Shown: positions 30,595 to 41,583 of the stretch, piece by piece
Layout: every line of letters starts with the position of its first letter
How positions within the stretch are numbered: position 1 is the stretch's first letter
Assembly: GCA_022844015.1 (NCBI GenBank)
Contig: JALHMO010000036.1
Coordinates: 1-46,654, forward strand
Reading direction: 5' to 3'
From: Reyranella sp.
GTDB lineage: Bacteria; Pseudomonadota; Alphaproteobacteria; Reyranellales; Reyranellaceae
Length of the DNA: 46,654 bases
Notes under the pieces: model-generated
Told to the model about the DNA's origin: nothing
The model's input: only the letters and a program-made list of their open reading frames with translations
Databases searched by the model: none
Position numbers and translations under genes: made by a program

Positions 30595-32051
30595 GACAGC
30601 ACCTTGGCACGGGTCGAAGGAACGGGCGCAGCGCCGCGTCGGACGTCGATCAGGGCCTTCAGCGCGGCCGGGTCGTTCGGCAGGTTGTCCATGCGCTCTT
30701 GCCTCTTCAGGAGATCGCCGAGCCGGGCCGGCAAGGCCGGTCGTTCGCCGATCGCCTTCTCGACCGCGTCGGGGAACTTCGCCGGATGGGCGGTCGCCAG
30801 CACGACCATGGGCACCGCGGGATCACGGCGATGTTGCTGGGCAACGGCGTAACCCACGGCGGTATGCGGATCGATCGTCTCGCCGTAGCGGCGCCGACAG
30901 TCGGCGATCGCGGCCAGGGTGCCGGCATCGTCGAGCCGGCCGGCGTCGAACAGCTGGCGGACGCCGGCCAGCGCATTGGCGCCGACCGCGAGCCTGCCGG
31001 TGCTGCGGAATGCCACCATGGCGTCGGCCAGCGCCACACCCTTGCGATCGTAGAGATCGAACAGCAGGCGCTCGAAATTGCTCGAGATCTGGATGTCCAT
31101 GCTCGGGCTCAGCGTCGGCACGACGGTCGACGTCTCCATGACGCCGCTCTCGAAGAAGCGGGCCAGTATATCGTTGCTGTTGGCGCCAACCACGAAATGC
31201 GACACCGGCAGGCCCATCTGGCGCGCGGCGTATCCGGCATAGACGTTGCCGAAATTGCCGCTCGGCACGGTGAAGGCGACCGGGCGTTGCGGCGCGCCCA
31301 GTCTCAGCGCCGCCCAAAAAAAGTAGACGATCTGCGCCATCACGCGCGCGAAGTTGATCGAGTTGACCGCGGTGAGGGCGTGGCGGTCGCGGAACGGGAG
31401 GTCGTTGAAGCAGGCCTTGGCGAGGTCCTGGCAATCGTCGAACGTGCCCTCGACCGCAATGTTGTGCACGTTGGGAGCAAGCACCGTGGTCATCTGGCGC
31501 CGCTGCACCTCGCTCACCCGGCCGCGCGGGTGCAGCATGAAGATGTCGATGGTCTGGCGGTCGCGCACCGCCTCGATGGCGGCCGAGCCGGTGTCGCCCG
31601 ACGTGGCGCCAACGATGGTGGCATGCCGGCCGCGCGCCGTCAGGGTGTGGTCGAGCATGCGGCCGAGCAGCTGCAGGGCCACGTCCTTGAAGGCGAGCGT
31701 GGGGCCGTGGAACAGCTCGAGAAGATGCAGGCCCGCGTCGGACGGCGTTGCGTCGCCGAGCGCCTTCACCGGGGCCACCTCGGGGGTCTCGAAGCAGGCA
31801 TATGCCTCGCCGATCAGGTGGCGGAAGGTCGCCTCGTCGAAGGCCTCGCCGACGAACGGCCGCATGATCTCGAAGGCGAGGTCGACGTAGGGCAGGCCCG
31901 CCAGCCGGGCGATCTCCATTGCCGAGAAGCACGGCCATTCGGTCGGCAGGTAAAGCCCGCCGTCGCGTGCCAGGCCCGCGAGCATGATGTCCTCGAAGCC
32001 CAGCGGCTCGGGCGTGCCCTGCGAGCCGTGGCGCGTGCTGATGTAGCGCAC
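30591..32051 (-). CDS. thrC: Threonine synthase
   Basis: This PLP enzyme converts O-phosphohomoserine to threonine, the last step of the pathway. The 486 residues start with the class-typical RYISTRHGS..LGFEDIMLAGLARDGGLYLP. The PLP lysine is K122 in HGPTLAFKDVALQLLG, followed by GATSGDTGSAA, VNSINFARVMAQ and VPSGNFGNV. The GTG at 32051 has an ideal AGGAG six bases upstream. An upstream frame extension of 65 codons is spurious. Confidence 0.97.
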   Translation of the reverse strand: MRYISTRHGSQGTPEPLGFEDIMLAGLARDGGLYLPTEWPCFSAMEIARLAGLPYVDLAFEIMRPFVGEAFDEATFRHLIGEAYACFETPEVAPVKALGDATPSDAGLHLLELFHGPTLAFKDVALQLLGRMLDHTLTARGRHATIVGATSGDTGSAAIEAVRDRQTIDIFMLHPRGRVSEVQRRQMTTVLAPNVHNIAVEGTFDDCQDLAKACFNDLPFRDRHALTAVNSINFARVMAQIVYFFWAALRLGAPQRPVAFTVPSGNFGNVYAGYAARQMGLPVSHFVVGANSNDILARFFESGVMETSTVVPTLSPSMDIQISSNFERLLFDLYDRKGVALADAMVAFRSTGRLAVGANALAGVRQLFDAGRLDDAGTLAAIADCRRRYGETIDPHTAVGYAVAQQHRRDPAVPMVVLATAHPAKFPDAVEKAIGERPALPARLGDLLKRQERMDNLPNDPAALKALIDVRRGAAPVPSTRAKVLS

Positions 32052-32077
32052 TGTCAACTCCTGGTCGGCTGCTCGGG

Positions 32078-32329
32078 CTAGGCGACCTGGCGACAGGCTT
32101 CGTGATCCTTGCGGACACGCTTGGTCGAGGCGGGGAATTTTTGCAGGGCCCGCTCCGGCCGGGTCGGCCGCCTGACCAGATCGCCGCCACAGTTGGGGCA
32201 ATGGCCGTCCAGCCGGGTTCGCGCGCACTCCGCGCAGAAGGTGCATTCGAAGGTGCAGATCAGCGCGTCGGGCGCGCCATTCGGCAGATCCTTGTCACAG
32301 CATTCGCAGTTGGGTCGGAGCTCGAGCAT
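32078..32329 (-). CDS. DUF1272 zinc-ribbon-like small protein
   Basis: This 83-residue protein opens with the family signature LRPNCECCDKDLP and carries cysteine pairs at CECC, CTFECTFCAEC and CPNC that would bind one or two zincs. No function is known for the family. The ATG at 32329 has AGAGGA upstream and lies 9 bp after the M32 peptidase stop. The basic C-terminal tail (TKRVRKDHEACRQ) is unusual in length, although not obviously a domain. Confidence 0.85.
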   Translation of the reverse strand: MLELRPNCECCDKDLPNGAPDALICTFECTFCAECARTRLDGHCPNCGGDLVRRPTRPERALQKFPASTKRVRKDHEACRQVA

Positions 32330-32338
32330 GGCTTCCTC

Positions 32339-33841
32339 TTACGCTCCCAGGTAGCGGCTTTCCAGATGCGCCTTGAAGGCAGCGGTCCCGAGGGGCGCAC
32401 CGGTGGCCTCTGTCAGGATCTCGTCGGTGCTGGCAAGCGAGCCCTTGCCGTGCACGTTGGCCCGCAGCCAGCCCAGCAGCAGCGCGAAGTCGCCGTTGCC
32501 GATGGCGTCCAGGAGACCGGGATGGGCGCGCCGGGCGGCGGCGAACAGCTGGGCCGCCGCCAGGGCGCCCAGGGTGTAGGTCGGGAAATAGCCCCAGCCA
32601 CCATCCGGCCAATGGATGTCCTGCAGGCAGCCCAGCGCGTCGTCGGGCGGCACGATGCCCAGCAGCTCGCGCATCCCCTCGTTCCAGGCGCCCGGCAGGT
32701 CGGCCAGCGCGAGGTCGCCGGCGAGCAGCGCGCGCTCCAGGCGATAGCGCAGCATGATGTGCAGGGGATAGGTCACCTCGTCGGCATCGACGCGGATCAG
32801 CCCAGGCGCGACCCGCGTGTAGATGCGGTGAATGTTGTCGACCGTCCAGGCTGGCCCGTCCTTGCCGAAGGCGCCGCGCATGCGCGGCGCGGCAAAGGCG
32901 ATGAAGGCGTCGCTGCGGCAGGCCTGCATCTCCATCAGCAGCGACTGGCTCTCGTGAAGGGCCATGCCGCGGGCATTGCCGACCGGCTGGCGCCGCCAGT
33001 CGCGCGGCAACCCGGCCTCGTAGAGGCCGTGCCCGGTCTCGTGCAGAACCCCCATCAAGGCGCGCGCGAAGTCGGCCTCGTCGTAGCGCGTGGTGATCCG
33101 CACGTCGTCGGCGGTGCCGCCGGTGAAGGGATGCGCCGAGACATCGAGCCGACCATGCGAAAAGTCGAAGCCGATGAGCCGGATCAACTCCTCGCCGAGC
33201 TTGCGCTGCTGCTCGACCGGGAATGGACCGTCCAGCGCCAGCGGTGCCGGCTTCCGATTCTGATGCTCGATCACGCGGCCAAGCAGCCCGGGCAGGAAGG
33301 ATGTCAATTCGCCGAACAGCACGTCGATGCGCGCGGCGCGCCCGCCCGGCTCGAACTCGTCGAGCAGGGCATCGTAGAGCGTCGTGCCCAGCGCGGCGGC
33401 CTTGGCCTCGCCGGCCCTCCGGATCAGCGTCAGCACCTCGCCGAGCGTCGGCAGCAGCGCCTTGAAGTCGGCAGTCTTCCTGGCTTCGCGCCATGCCATC
33501 TCGCAGGCCGAGGTGGCGCGTGTGCGCGCCTCGACCAAGTCGGCCGGCAAGGCGCTCTCATGCACCCACAGCCGGCGCATCTCGCGCAGGTTGGCCGCCC
33601 GCCAGGGATCGAGGCCGGCACCGCCCTCCTCCGCCCGGGCCAGCAGGTCCGGCATCTCGGGCGCGGAAATCATGCCGTGGGCGATGACGCCCAGGGTCGC
33701 CAGCTGGTCAGCGCGATCCTCGCTCGCCCCGTCCGGCATCATGGTCGAGCGATCCCAGTTCAGGATGGCGCTGGCACGCTGCACGGCGCTCAGGCGGGCA
33801 AACCGGCGCTCGAGCTCGGCATAGGGATCGTTGCCAATCAT
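32339..33841 (-). CDS. M32 family carboxypeptidase (Taq-type)
   Basis: This zinc metallocarboxypeptidase has 500 residues. The HExxH motif is H267-E268-T-G-H271, with the third ligand E297 in LHESQSLLME. LDVSAHPFTGG, DVRITTRYDE and the C-terminal GCLQDIHWPDGGWGYFPTYTLGALAAAQL are diagnostic of M32. The ATG at 33841 overlaps the surf1 stop as ATGA. M32 enzymes cleave C-terminal residues broadly in the cytosol, and a role in oxidase biogenesis is not expected, although it is coupled to that operon. Confidence 0.95.
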   Translation of the reverse strand: MIGNDPYAELERRFARLSAVQRASAILNWDRSTMMPDGASEDRADQLATLGVIAHGMISAPEMPDLLARAEEGGAGLDPWRAANLREMRRLWVHESALPADLVEARTRATSACEMAWREARKTADFKALLPTLGEVLTLIRRAGEAKAAALGTTLYDALLDEFEPGGRAARIDVLFGELTSFLPGLLGRVIEHQNRKPAPLALDGPFPVEQQRKLGEELIRLIGFDFSHGRLDVSAHPFTGGTADDVRITTRYDEADFARALMGVLHETGHGLYEAGLPRDWRRQPVGNARGMALHESQSLLMEMQACRSDAFIAFAAPRMRGAFGKDGPAWTVDNIHRIYTRVAPGLIRVDADEVTYPLHIMLRYRLERALLAGDLALADLPGAWNEGMRELLGIVPPDDALGCLQDIHWPDGGWGYFPTYTLGALAAAQLFAAARRAHPGLLDAIGNGDFALLLGWLRANVHGKGSLASTDEILTEATGAPLGTAAFKAHLESRYLGA

Positions 33842-34602
33842 GACTTGACCTTGGTGTGACCGGCGATCGTGAGACGCCCGTTCTCCCAATGATAGGCGAG
33901 ATAGACGCCGGCCATCGCGAGCGCGATCAGGAACCAGGTGATGGCGTACTGCAGATGGTCGTTGGGAATGTCGAGCCTGGTCTGGCCCCCCACCGGCACG
34001 CCGCCGGGATTGGCCGCGGCGTCGGCCTCCAGGAAGAAGGCGTCGAGCTTCGGATCGGGTTTGCCGCCGGCCATGCTGCGCATCAGTGGCACGTCGACGT
34101 GGAACCAGACGTTGCGGTCGGGCACGTTCTCGGGCGCGAACTGGCGGCGCTCCTGGTTGCGCCGCACGATGCCGGTGAGCTCGACCTGTCCTTGCACCTG
34201 GCCGGCGGCGCGGCGCGCCGGGTCCTTGGTTTCCTGCGGGATCCAGCCGCGATCGAACAGCACGATGCGGCCATCGTCGGTGGCGAGCGGCGTCACCACC
34301 TGGAGGCCGACCTTGTTCTTGAGGCTGCGGGCGGCGAGGTAGAACTCCTTGTCGTGCACGAAGGTCCCGGCAACCTTGACGCGGCCGTATTCGTGCCTCA
34401 GCGGGTCGCCCTTCAACAGCTCGTCCAGGCTGACCGGCGCCGCGGCCCGGTTGACGGCCATGCGATCCAGGATGGCGCGCTTCCACTCGCGCCGCTCCAT
34501 CTGCCAGATGCCGAGACCCAGCGCGACCGAGAAGATCACCAGCGAGACGACCGACGGCCACAAGGCCGGCCGCAACTGGAGCAGGGGACTGCCTCTAGTC
34601 AT
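33838..34602 (-). CDS. SURF1 family cytochrome oxidase assembly protein
   Basis: This 254-residue inner-membrane protein helps insert haem a into oxidase subunit I. It has the typical two-helix topology: the first helix at about 15-33 ends in GLGIWQMERREWK, and the second near 217-238 (HLQYAITWFLIALAMAGVYLAYHW, quoted in part as QYAITWFLIAL). Between them are GTF, GWIP, RFAPEN-like FAPENVPDRNVWF and DIPNDHLQYA. The start at 34602 overlaps DUF983 by 8 bp. Confidence 0.93.
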   Translation of the reverse strand: MTRGSPLLQLRPALWPSVVSLVIFSVALGLGIWQMERREWKRAILDRMAVNRAAAPVSLDELLKGDPLRHEYGRVKVAGTFVHDKEFYLAARSLKNKVGLQVVTPLATDDGRIVLFDRGWIPQETKDPARRAAGQVQGQVELTGIVRRNQERRQFAPENVPDRNVWFHVDVPLMRSMAGGKPDPKLDAFFLEADAAANPGGVPVGGQTRLDIPNDHLQYAITWFLIALAMAGVYLAYHWENGRLTIAGHTKVKS

Positions 34603-34957
34603 CGAGCGCCGTCGAGCGATGGGTGAATTGCTGGGCGATCAACAGCGCCTTCAGGAGGCGCAGCAGCCACACCGCCAAGCCCACCGTAATCGGCCCCCAG
34701 AGCAGGACGTGCAGCCACCACGGCGGCTCGAAGCGGAACTCGACCCAGAACACCAGCATCATAATGATGGCGCCGAGCCCCAGGATGACGAACACGGCAG
34801 GGCCATCGCCGGCGTCGTTGCCACGCAGGTCGAGATTGCAGACGGAACAGCGCTCGACGATGCCGAGCACGCCCTCGAACAGGCGGCCACGACCGCAGCG
34901 CGGGCAGACCGCGCGCAGTGCGACATCGAGAGGCGATTGGCGCGGCCAGTCGGACAT
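34595..34957 (-). CDS. DUF983 family membrane protein
   Basis: This 120-residue protein has an N-terminal zinc-ribbon-like set of cysteines (VCPRCGRGRLF and CSVCNLDL) and two membrane helices (about 53-70 and 80-100). DUF983 proteins are regular neighbours of surf1 and ctaE in alphaproteobacteria and may take part in oxidase assembly, but no role is proven. GTG at 34960 is an adjacent alternative start. ATG at 34957 is chosen for its spacing from GGGAG. Confidence 0.88.
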   Translation of the reverse strand: MSDWPRQSPLDVALRAVCPRCGRGRLFEGVLGIVERCSVCNLDLRGNDAGDGPAVFVILGLGAIIMMLVFWVEFRFEPPWWLHVLLWGPITVGLAVWLLRLLKALLIAQQFTHRSTALDD

Positions 34958-34968
34958 CACCGGCTCCC

Positions 34969-34999
34969 AAAAGACGAACCGCCGGGCAGCGCCCGGCGG
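34969..34999 (-). terminator. Terminator or attenuator between ctaE and DUF983
   Basis: CCGCCGGGC and GCCCGGCGG form a perfect 9-bp stem (34979-34999) around a 3-nt loop. On the minus strand it is followed by TTCGTCTTTT. It lies 12 bp upstream of the DUF983 ribosome site, so it could uncouple the assembly genes from the structural cox genes. The T-run is interrupted. Confidence 0.4.
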
Positions 35000-35021
35000 G
35001 ACACCATCTCACTTTCGAGCT

Positions 35022-35111
35022 CCTCTCCCCCGCGAGGGGGGGGAGGTTGGGTGAGGGGGATAGGCACGTCACCGCCCCCTCACCTAGCCTCTCTCCCTCA
35101 CGGGGGAGAGG
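35022..35111. repeat. Inverted pair of GC-rich intergenic repeats
   Basis: 35022-35059 and 35075-35111 are imperfect inverse copies. Each contains its own CTCTCCCCC/GGGGGAGAG-type hairpin and the CCCTCACC..GG motif common in proteobacterial intergenic repeats. It sits just downstream of ctaE. Confidence 0.7.
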
Positions 35112-35132
35112 AACATGATTGCATTCGCGCCC

Positions 35133-36011
35133 TCAGTGCAGCGCGATCGGCGCGTTGCCGGCGCCCCACCAGTAGATGCAGAAGAAGAGGAACAGCCAGA
35201 CCACGTCGACGAAGTGCCAGTACCAGGCAGCAGCCTCGAAACCGAAATGCTGCTTGGGCTTGAAGTGGCCGGCCATGGCGCGGAACAGGCAGACGAGCAG
35301 GAAGGTCGTGCCGACCAGGACATGGAAGCCGTGGAAGCCGGTCGCCATGAAGAAGGTCGACGAGTAGATGTTCTCGCGGAAGCTGAACGGCGCGTTGATG
35401 TACTCGTAGGCTTGGACGCCTGTGAAGAAGATGCCCAGGATCACTGTGAGAGCGAGGCCGCGCACTGCATCGCGCTTGTTGCCTTCGAGAATCGCGTGAT
35501 GCGCCCATGTGACCGTGGTGCCCGAAAGCAGCAGGATCAGCGTATTCATGAACGGCAGGTCGAATGGCGCGATGATGCTGACGCCCTTGGGAGGCCAGAT
35601 GCCGCCCGTCGCCTCGGTCCGCACCGGCTGCTCCGGTGCGCCCGGATAGAGCGCGGCATCGAAGAAGGCCCAGAAGAACGCCGCGAAGAACAGGACCTCC
35701 GAGGCGATGAACAGGATCATGCCATAGCGCAGGCCGAGCTGGACCACCGCGGTGTGGTACTTGCGCGACTCGGCGATGACGTCGCTCCACCACCAGAACA
35801 TCACCGCCAGGATGAGGCCGAGGCCGGGGGCGATGACCCACCACTGGACCGCCTTGACGATGCTCTCGATGCCCTTGCCCAGCATGTCGGGATGCATGCC
35901 GAGCCCGGCGCCGATCGCCAGCAGTAGCGCCCCGACCGCGCCCAGCGCCGGCCATGGGCTGGGATCGACGAGGTGATAGGGATGTTTCGGTGTGCCGTCG
36001 GCCATATTCAT
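35133..36011 (-). CDS. ctaE: Cytochrome c oxidase subunit III
   Basis: This core subunit of the aa3 oxidase has 292 residues, seven membrane helices and lipid-binding pockets. It is recognised from KHPYHLVDPSPWP, FWWWSDVI, RYGMILFIASEVLFFAAFFWAFF, GFHGFHVLVGT and the C-terminal AAAWYWHFVDVVWLFLF. The ATG at 36011 overlaps the ctaG stop as ATGA. A second ATG two codons in (36005) is equally possible. Frame extension upstream is spurious. Confidence 0.97.
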   Translation of the reverse strand: MNMADGTPKHPYHLVDPSPWPALGAVGALLLAIGAGLGMHPDMLGKGIESIVKAVQWWVIAPGLGLILAVMFWWWSDVIAESRKYHTAVVQLGLRYGMILFIASEVLFFAAFFWAFFDAALYPGAPEQPVRTEATGGIWPPKGVSIIAPFDLPFMNTLILLLSGTTVTWAHHAILEGNKRDAVRGLALTVILGIFFTGVQAYEYINAPFSFRENIYSSTFFMATGFHGFHVLVGTTFLLVCLFRAMAGHFKPKQHFGFEAAAWYWHFVDVVWLFLFFCIYWWGAGNAPIALH

Positions 36012-36598
36012 CCACCCTTTCCGGTCGCACCGGCGGACACGCCGCCGAGCAAGGTCTTCGCCCGCTCCGTCTTCGCCTCGAAAAAGGTGTAGGAGAGCGT
36101 GATGGTGCGGACGTTTTCGTAGCGTCGATCCTTGTCCATCTCGGAATCGACGAAGAAGATCACCGGCAAGTCGACCGACTGGCCGGGCAGGAGCAACTGC
36201 TCGGTGAAGCAGAAGCATTGCACCTTGTTGAACCACGGGCCGGCCGGCTCCGGCGTCACGTTGTAAGTCGACGTGCCGACGATCGGGCGCTGCGAGACGT
36301 TGGTCACGCGGTAGTGCGTCAGGCGCTCCTCACCGAGCTTGACCCGGACCTCGCGCTCGAGCGGCTGGAAGCGCCACGGCAAGTTGGGATCGACATTGGA
36401 ATCGAAACGGACGGCGACCGTGCGCTCGAGGATCGTGCGGTCGCCGGCCTGGGCGACCTGCGGCGTGCCGCCGAAGCCCGTGGTGCGGCAGAACAGGTCG
36501 TAGAGCGGCGAGGCGGCGTAGGCGAGTGCCAGCATGCCGCCGACCACGCCGGCCAGCCGCCACGCCAGGCGGGCGTTCCTGTCACCGGTCGCCTTCAC
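36008..36598 (-). CDS. ctaG: Cytochrome c oxidase assembly protein CtaG (Cox11 family)
   Basis: This membrane-anchored copper chaperone delivers Cu(B) to subunit I. The 196 residues have one N-terminal membrane helix (about 12-30), the LFCRTTGFGGT motif with a conserved cysteine, the copper-binding CFCF (KVQCFCFTEQ) and the GxxVDLPVIFFVD segment. The GTG at 36598 overlaps the small upstream gene's stop as GTGA. Confidence 0.96.
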   Translation of the reverse strand: MKATGDRNARLAWRLAGVVGGMLALAYAASPLYDLFCRTTGFGGTPQVAQAGDRTILERTVAVRFDSNVDPNLPWRFQPLEREVRVKLGEERLTHYRVTNVSQRPIVGTSTYNVTPEPAGPWFNKVQCFCFTEQLLLPGQSVDLPVIFFVDSEMDKDRRYENVRTITLSYTFFEAKTERAKTLLGGVSAGATGKGG

Positions 36599-36747
36599 CC
36601 CTGCCCTCCCATGCGGACAATGGTGAGGACGAAGAACATCAGCACCATCACCACCAGGAAGCCCGCGACGAACAGGTTCTTGCCGCGCTGGCGGCGGCGC
36701 AATTCGGCGCCGCTGGGATGACGGGTCTCGACCATGGCGACACTCAT
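36595..36747 (-). CDS. Small single-pass membrane protein of the cox operon (CoxF-like)
   Basis: This 50-residue protein has a basic N-terminal half (SGAELRRRQRGKN) and one membrane helix at about 26-46. It overlaps ctaB and ctaG by 4 bp on either side (ATGA and GTGA). The position matches the small gene often called coxF in alphaproteobacterial cox operons, which is thought to aid oxidase assembly or be a minor subunit. The assignment rests on position and topology. An internal ATG at 36735 would give 46 residues. Confidence 0.82.
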   Translation of the reverse strand: MSVAMVETRHPSGAELRRRQRGKNLFVAGFLVVMVLMFFVLTIVRMGGQG

Positions 36748-37664
36748 CCGATCAGGATCCGGTCGACCGGAAGAGCAGCAAACAGGACGGCGAGATAGAG
36801 CAACGAGAAGCGGAACATCCGTCGCGCCGGCGGATGACCGGTCTCGTCGTCGGGCGCGCGCCACACCTGCACGGCGTGACCGATGAAGGCCAGGCTCAGG
36901 CCCAGCGCCACCGCGCCATAGAGCCAGCCCACCGTCCCGAGCAGGGTCGGCACCAAGGCCACCGGCACCAGCAGCACGGTGTAGATCAGCATCTGGCGCT
37001 TGGTCTCGCGCGCGCCGGCGACGACCGGCAGCATCGGTACGCCGGCGCGGCGGTAGTCGTCGCAGCGATAGAGCGCGAGCGCCCAGAAGTGCGGCGGGGT
37101 CCACAGGAAGATCAGCAGGAACAAGGCAATGCTGACGGCGGATACATCGCCGGTCACAGCCGCCCAGCCGATCATCGGCGGGAAGGCGCCGGCCGCGCCA
37201 CCGATCACGATGTTCTGCGGCGTCCGCCGCTTCAGCCAGATCGTGTAGACGAAGACGTAGAACAGGATCGCCGCCGCGAGCAGCGCCGCCGCCATGAAGT
37301 TGGTCGACACCGCCATCAGCAGCACGGAAAACAGCGACAGCAGGACGCCGAGCCCCAGCGCATCGTCCGGCGCCACCCGGCCGGCCGGCAGCGGCCGCAG
37401 GCGCGTCCGCGCCATCAGGGCGTCGAGGTCGCGCTCGTACCACATGTTGATGGCGCCGGCGGCGCCCGAGCCGAGCGCGATCGCCAGCACCGCGAGCGCC
37501 GCCGTGAAGGGGTGCAGGTGGCCGGGCGCGATAATGACGCCGATCAGGCCGGTGAAGACCACCAGCGACATGACCCGGGGCTTCAGCAGGGCGACGTAGT
37601 CGCGCACGCGCGCCGACGGCGCTGCGTCGAAGGACCGGGTCAGGATCTGGGCCGTATCGCTCAT
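36744..37664 (-). CDS. ctaB: Protohaem IX farnesyltransferase (haem O synthase)
   Basis: This UbiA-family prenyltransferase makes haem O, the precursor of haem A, in the inner membrane. The 306 residues have about nine helices and the two aspartate-rich motifs NMWYERDLDALMARTRLRPL (quoted at the 20-residue limit) and YRCDDYRRAGVPMLPVV. LKPRVMSLVVFTG opens the first helix. Haem A synthase (ctaA) is not in this window. It lies 48 bp downstream of ctaD. Confidence 0.97.
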   Translation of the reverse strand: MSDTAQILTRSFDAAPSARVRDYVALLKPRVMSLVVFTGLIGVIIAPGHLHPFTAALAVLAIALGSGAAGAINMWYERDLDALMARTRLRPLPAGRVAPDDALGLGVLLSLFSVLLMAVSTNFMAAALLAAAILFYVFVYTIWLKRRTPQNIVIGGAAGAFPPMIGWAAVTGDVSAVSIALFLLIFLWTPPHFWALALYRCDDYRRAGVPMLPVVAGARETKRQMLIYTVLLVPVALVPTLLGTVGWLYGAVALGLSLAFIGHAVQVWRAPDDETGHPPARRMFRFSLLYLAVLFAALPVDRILIG

Positions 37665-37712
37665 CGCACTTTCAAGGCGAAGGCGCCACTCGGGCCTCTC
37701 GCCTCCTCGAGA

Positions 37713-40243
<2,531 letters not shown>

Positions 40244-40563
40244 GCAACCATCCCCTCGGCGGGCCCTCCCCTCTCAGGAGGGTTCCGGTCCGCAAAATCC
40301 CCCGCCATTTAAAGCGGTTAGTACCAGATATAGACCTGACACGTAACGGGTTTTCGCCCCCGCTCGGTATGTGGCGGCCAGTCGCAGTGAGGACGCTCGG
40401 CCGAGGTTAGTCCGACGCGCCGCCTGCCGAAAGTCCCCGACACCTGTCCTCGTTCGCTGCCGACTTCGCGGCCAACCGCTTCGGGCCCGCTTGTTTTTCC
40501 GGGGTCGGCCAGTATGGTCGCCCGCCGGCCCCATCCGGCCAGTTCAGCAAAGGGACCACCCAG
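40244..40563. other. Divergent regulatory gap between ctaC and the cyclophilin gene
   Basis: These 320 bp hold no supported gene. An AT-richer patch near 40308-40350 is the probable start region of the cox operon on the minus strand. A pair TTACGT-N17-TACTAA there is possible, but weak. The other half carries the cyclophilin promoter listed next. Confidence 0.5.
40491..40518 (+). promoter_or_regulatory. Probable promoter of the cyclophilin gene
   Basis: TTGTTT (40491-40496), a 16-bp spacer and TATGGT (40513-40518) lie 45 bp before the ATG. The same -10 and spacer recur before the ATP-grasp gene at 43208-43235. Confidence 0.45.
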
Positions 40564-41109
40564 ATGCGTCTTACCCTGACGCTGTTGATCGTCGCCATCT
40601 CATTCATGTTCGCAGGAGCGACTGCCGCCATGGACAAGGAAAATACCCTCTACATCGACCTCAAGGACGGCCGAGTCGTGATCGAGATGCGTCCCGACCT
40701 GGCTCCCAATCACGTCGCCCAGATCAAGAAGCTGGCGCGCGAGGGCAAGTATGACGGCGTCGTGTTCCATCGCGTGATCGACGGCTTCATGGCGCAGACC
40801 GGCGATCCGACAGGCACCGGGTCGGGCGGCATGGGCGAGACGCTGAAGGGCGAGTTCTCCAAGGAGCCGCATACCCGCGGCTCCGTCTCGATGGCGCGGA
40901 CCAACGACCCCAACAGCGCGCGCAGCCAGTTCTTCATCGTCTTCAAGGATTCGAACTTCCTCGACGGCCAGTACACGGTCTGGGGCAAGGTCACGTCGGG
41001 CATGGAATTCGTCGACAAGATCAAGCGCGGCCAGGGCCAGTCGGGCTCGGTTCCGGCGCCGCAGGACAAGATGGTCAAGGTCCAGGTCGCTGCCGACGCG
41101 AAGAATTGA
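40564..41109 (+). CDS. Exported cyclophilin-type peptidyl-prolyl isomerase
   Basis: This proline isomerase has 181 residues, with a signal peptide (about 1-22, ending FAGATAA) that places it in the periplasm. The cyclophilin core shows FHRVIDGFMAQTGDPTGTG with the active-site arginine, SMARTNDPNSARSQFFI and LDGQYTVWGKV. It corresponds to PpiA-type folding helpers. ATG 40564 has AAAGGGA upstream. It is monocistronic, ending at a long hairpin. Confidence 0.95.
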   Translation: MRLTLTLLIVAISFMFAGATAAMDKENTLYIDLKDGRVVIEMRPDLAPNHVAQIKKLAREGKYDGVVFHRVIDGFMAQTGDPTGTGSGGMGETLKGEFSKEPHTRGSVSMARTNDPNSARSQFFIVFKDSNFLDGQYTVWGKVTSGMEFVDKIKRGQGQSGSVPAPQDKMVKVQVAADAKN

Positions 41110-41119
41110 GCGGCTCCTA

Positions 41120-41153
41120 TGAAGACAGGGGCGGGTTACCGCCCCTGTCTTCA
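41120..41153 (+). terminator. Long perfect hairpin after the cyclophilin gene
   Basis: TGAAGACAGGGGCGG and its exact complement form a 15-bp stem with a GTTA loop, starting 10 bp after the stop codon. No T-run follows, so it may stabilise the mRNA or act as a Rho-independent-like stop with low efficiency. Confidence 0.6.
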
Positions 41154-41299
41154 CGGCATCGCGGTGCGCGCCAGGCGGGCGTGCTGGTTGTCTCCCCAGC
41201 AAAGCTGCTACGCAGTCGACAGATATCGGATGGTCACAGAGTCATCTCGGTCATCTCGCACCCTCTGGAACCGATCTTGAAGAGTCGGCCCGGAATTTT

Positions 41300-41376
41300 G
41301 CGTCATTTGCGTCACAGCGTCATTAGCCTCTGAAATCAAAGACTTGGCCGTGACGCAACAGAGAGCGCTGCGTCAT
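41300..41376. repeat. Cluster of GCGTCA motifs
   Basis: GCGTCA occurs at 41300, 41309, 41317 and 41370, and its inverse TGACGC at 41351. The first two are TTGCGTCA copies 9 bp apart, and the inverse copy is the exact complement TGACGCAA. Confidence 0.5.
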
Positions 41377-41523
41377 CGGGAATGGATTTGTGCCGGCGCT
41401 GACAGTCACGGGGGTGTCCTTCACTGCGTACGGAGCCTTACCCCACGCATTATCACAGCGCCGCAGGAATTGGTCGGCCGGGTAACCGGGTTGGTTCGCT
41501 TCTGCGGCCACGAAGAATCCTCA

Positions 41524-41553
41524 CCCTGAGGAGCGGCCCGGAGGGCCGCGTCT
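41524..41553 (-). repeat. REP-like palindromic element
   Basis: CCTGAGGAGCGGCCC..GGGCCGCGTCTCGA has a 7-bp GCGGCCC/GGGCCGC stem. It is in inverse orientation to the element at 41639 and belongs to the family seen at 29090-29290. Confidence 0.65.
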
Positions 41554-41583
41554 CGATTAGGGCGAAGTAACCTTCGCCCCTTG

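Noticed and set aside
29279..30610. A 443-codon frame overlapping the M16 peptidase
   Set aside because: It is a shifted frame of the M16 gene with no zinc motif. The 29326-30594 frame has HxxEH and family order.
41106..41529. Possible small genes in the spacer after the cyclophilin gene
   Set aside because: No ribosome site, no recognisable similarity, and the frames cross hairpins and repeat motifs.
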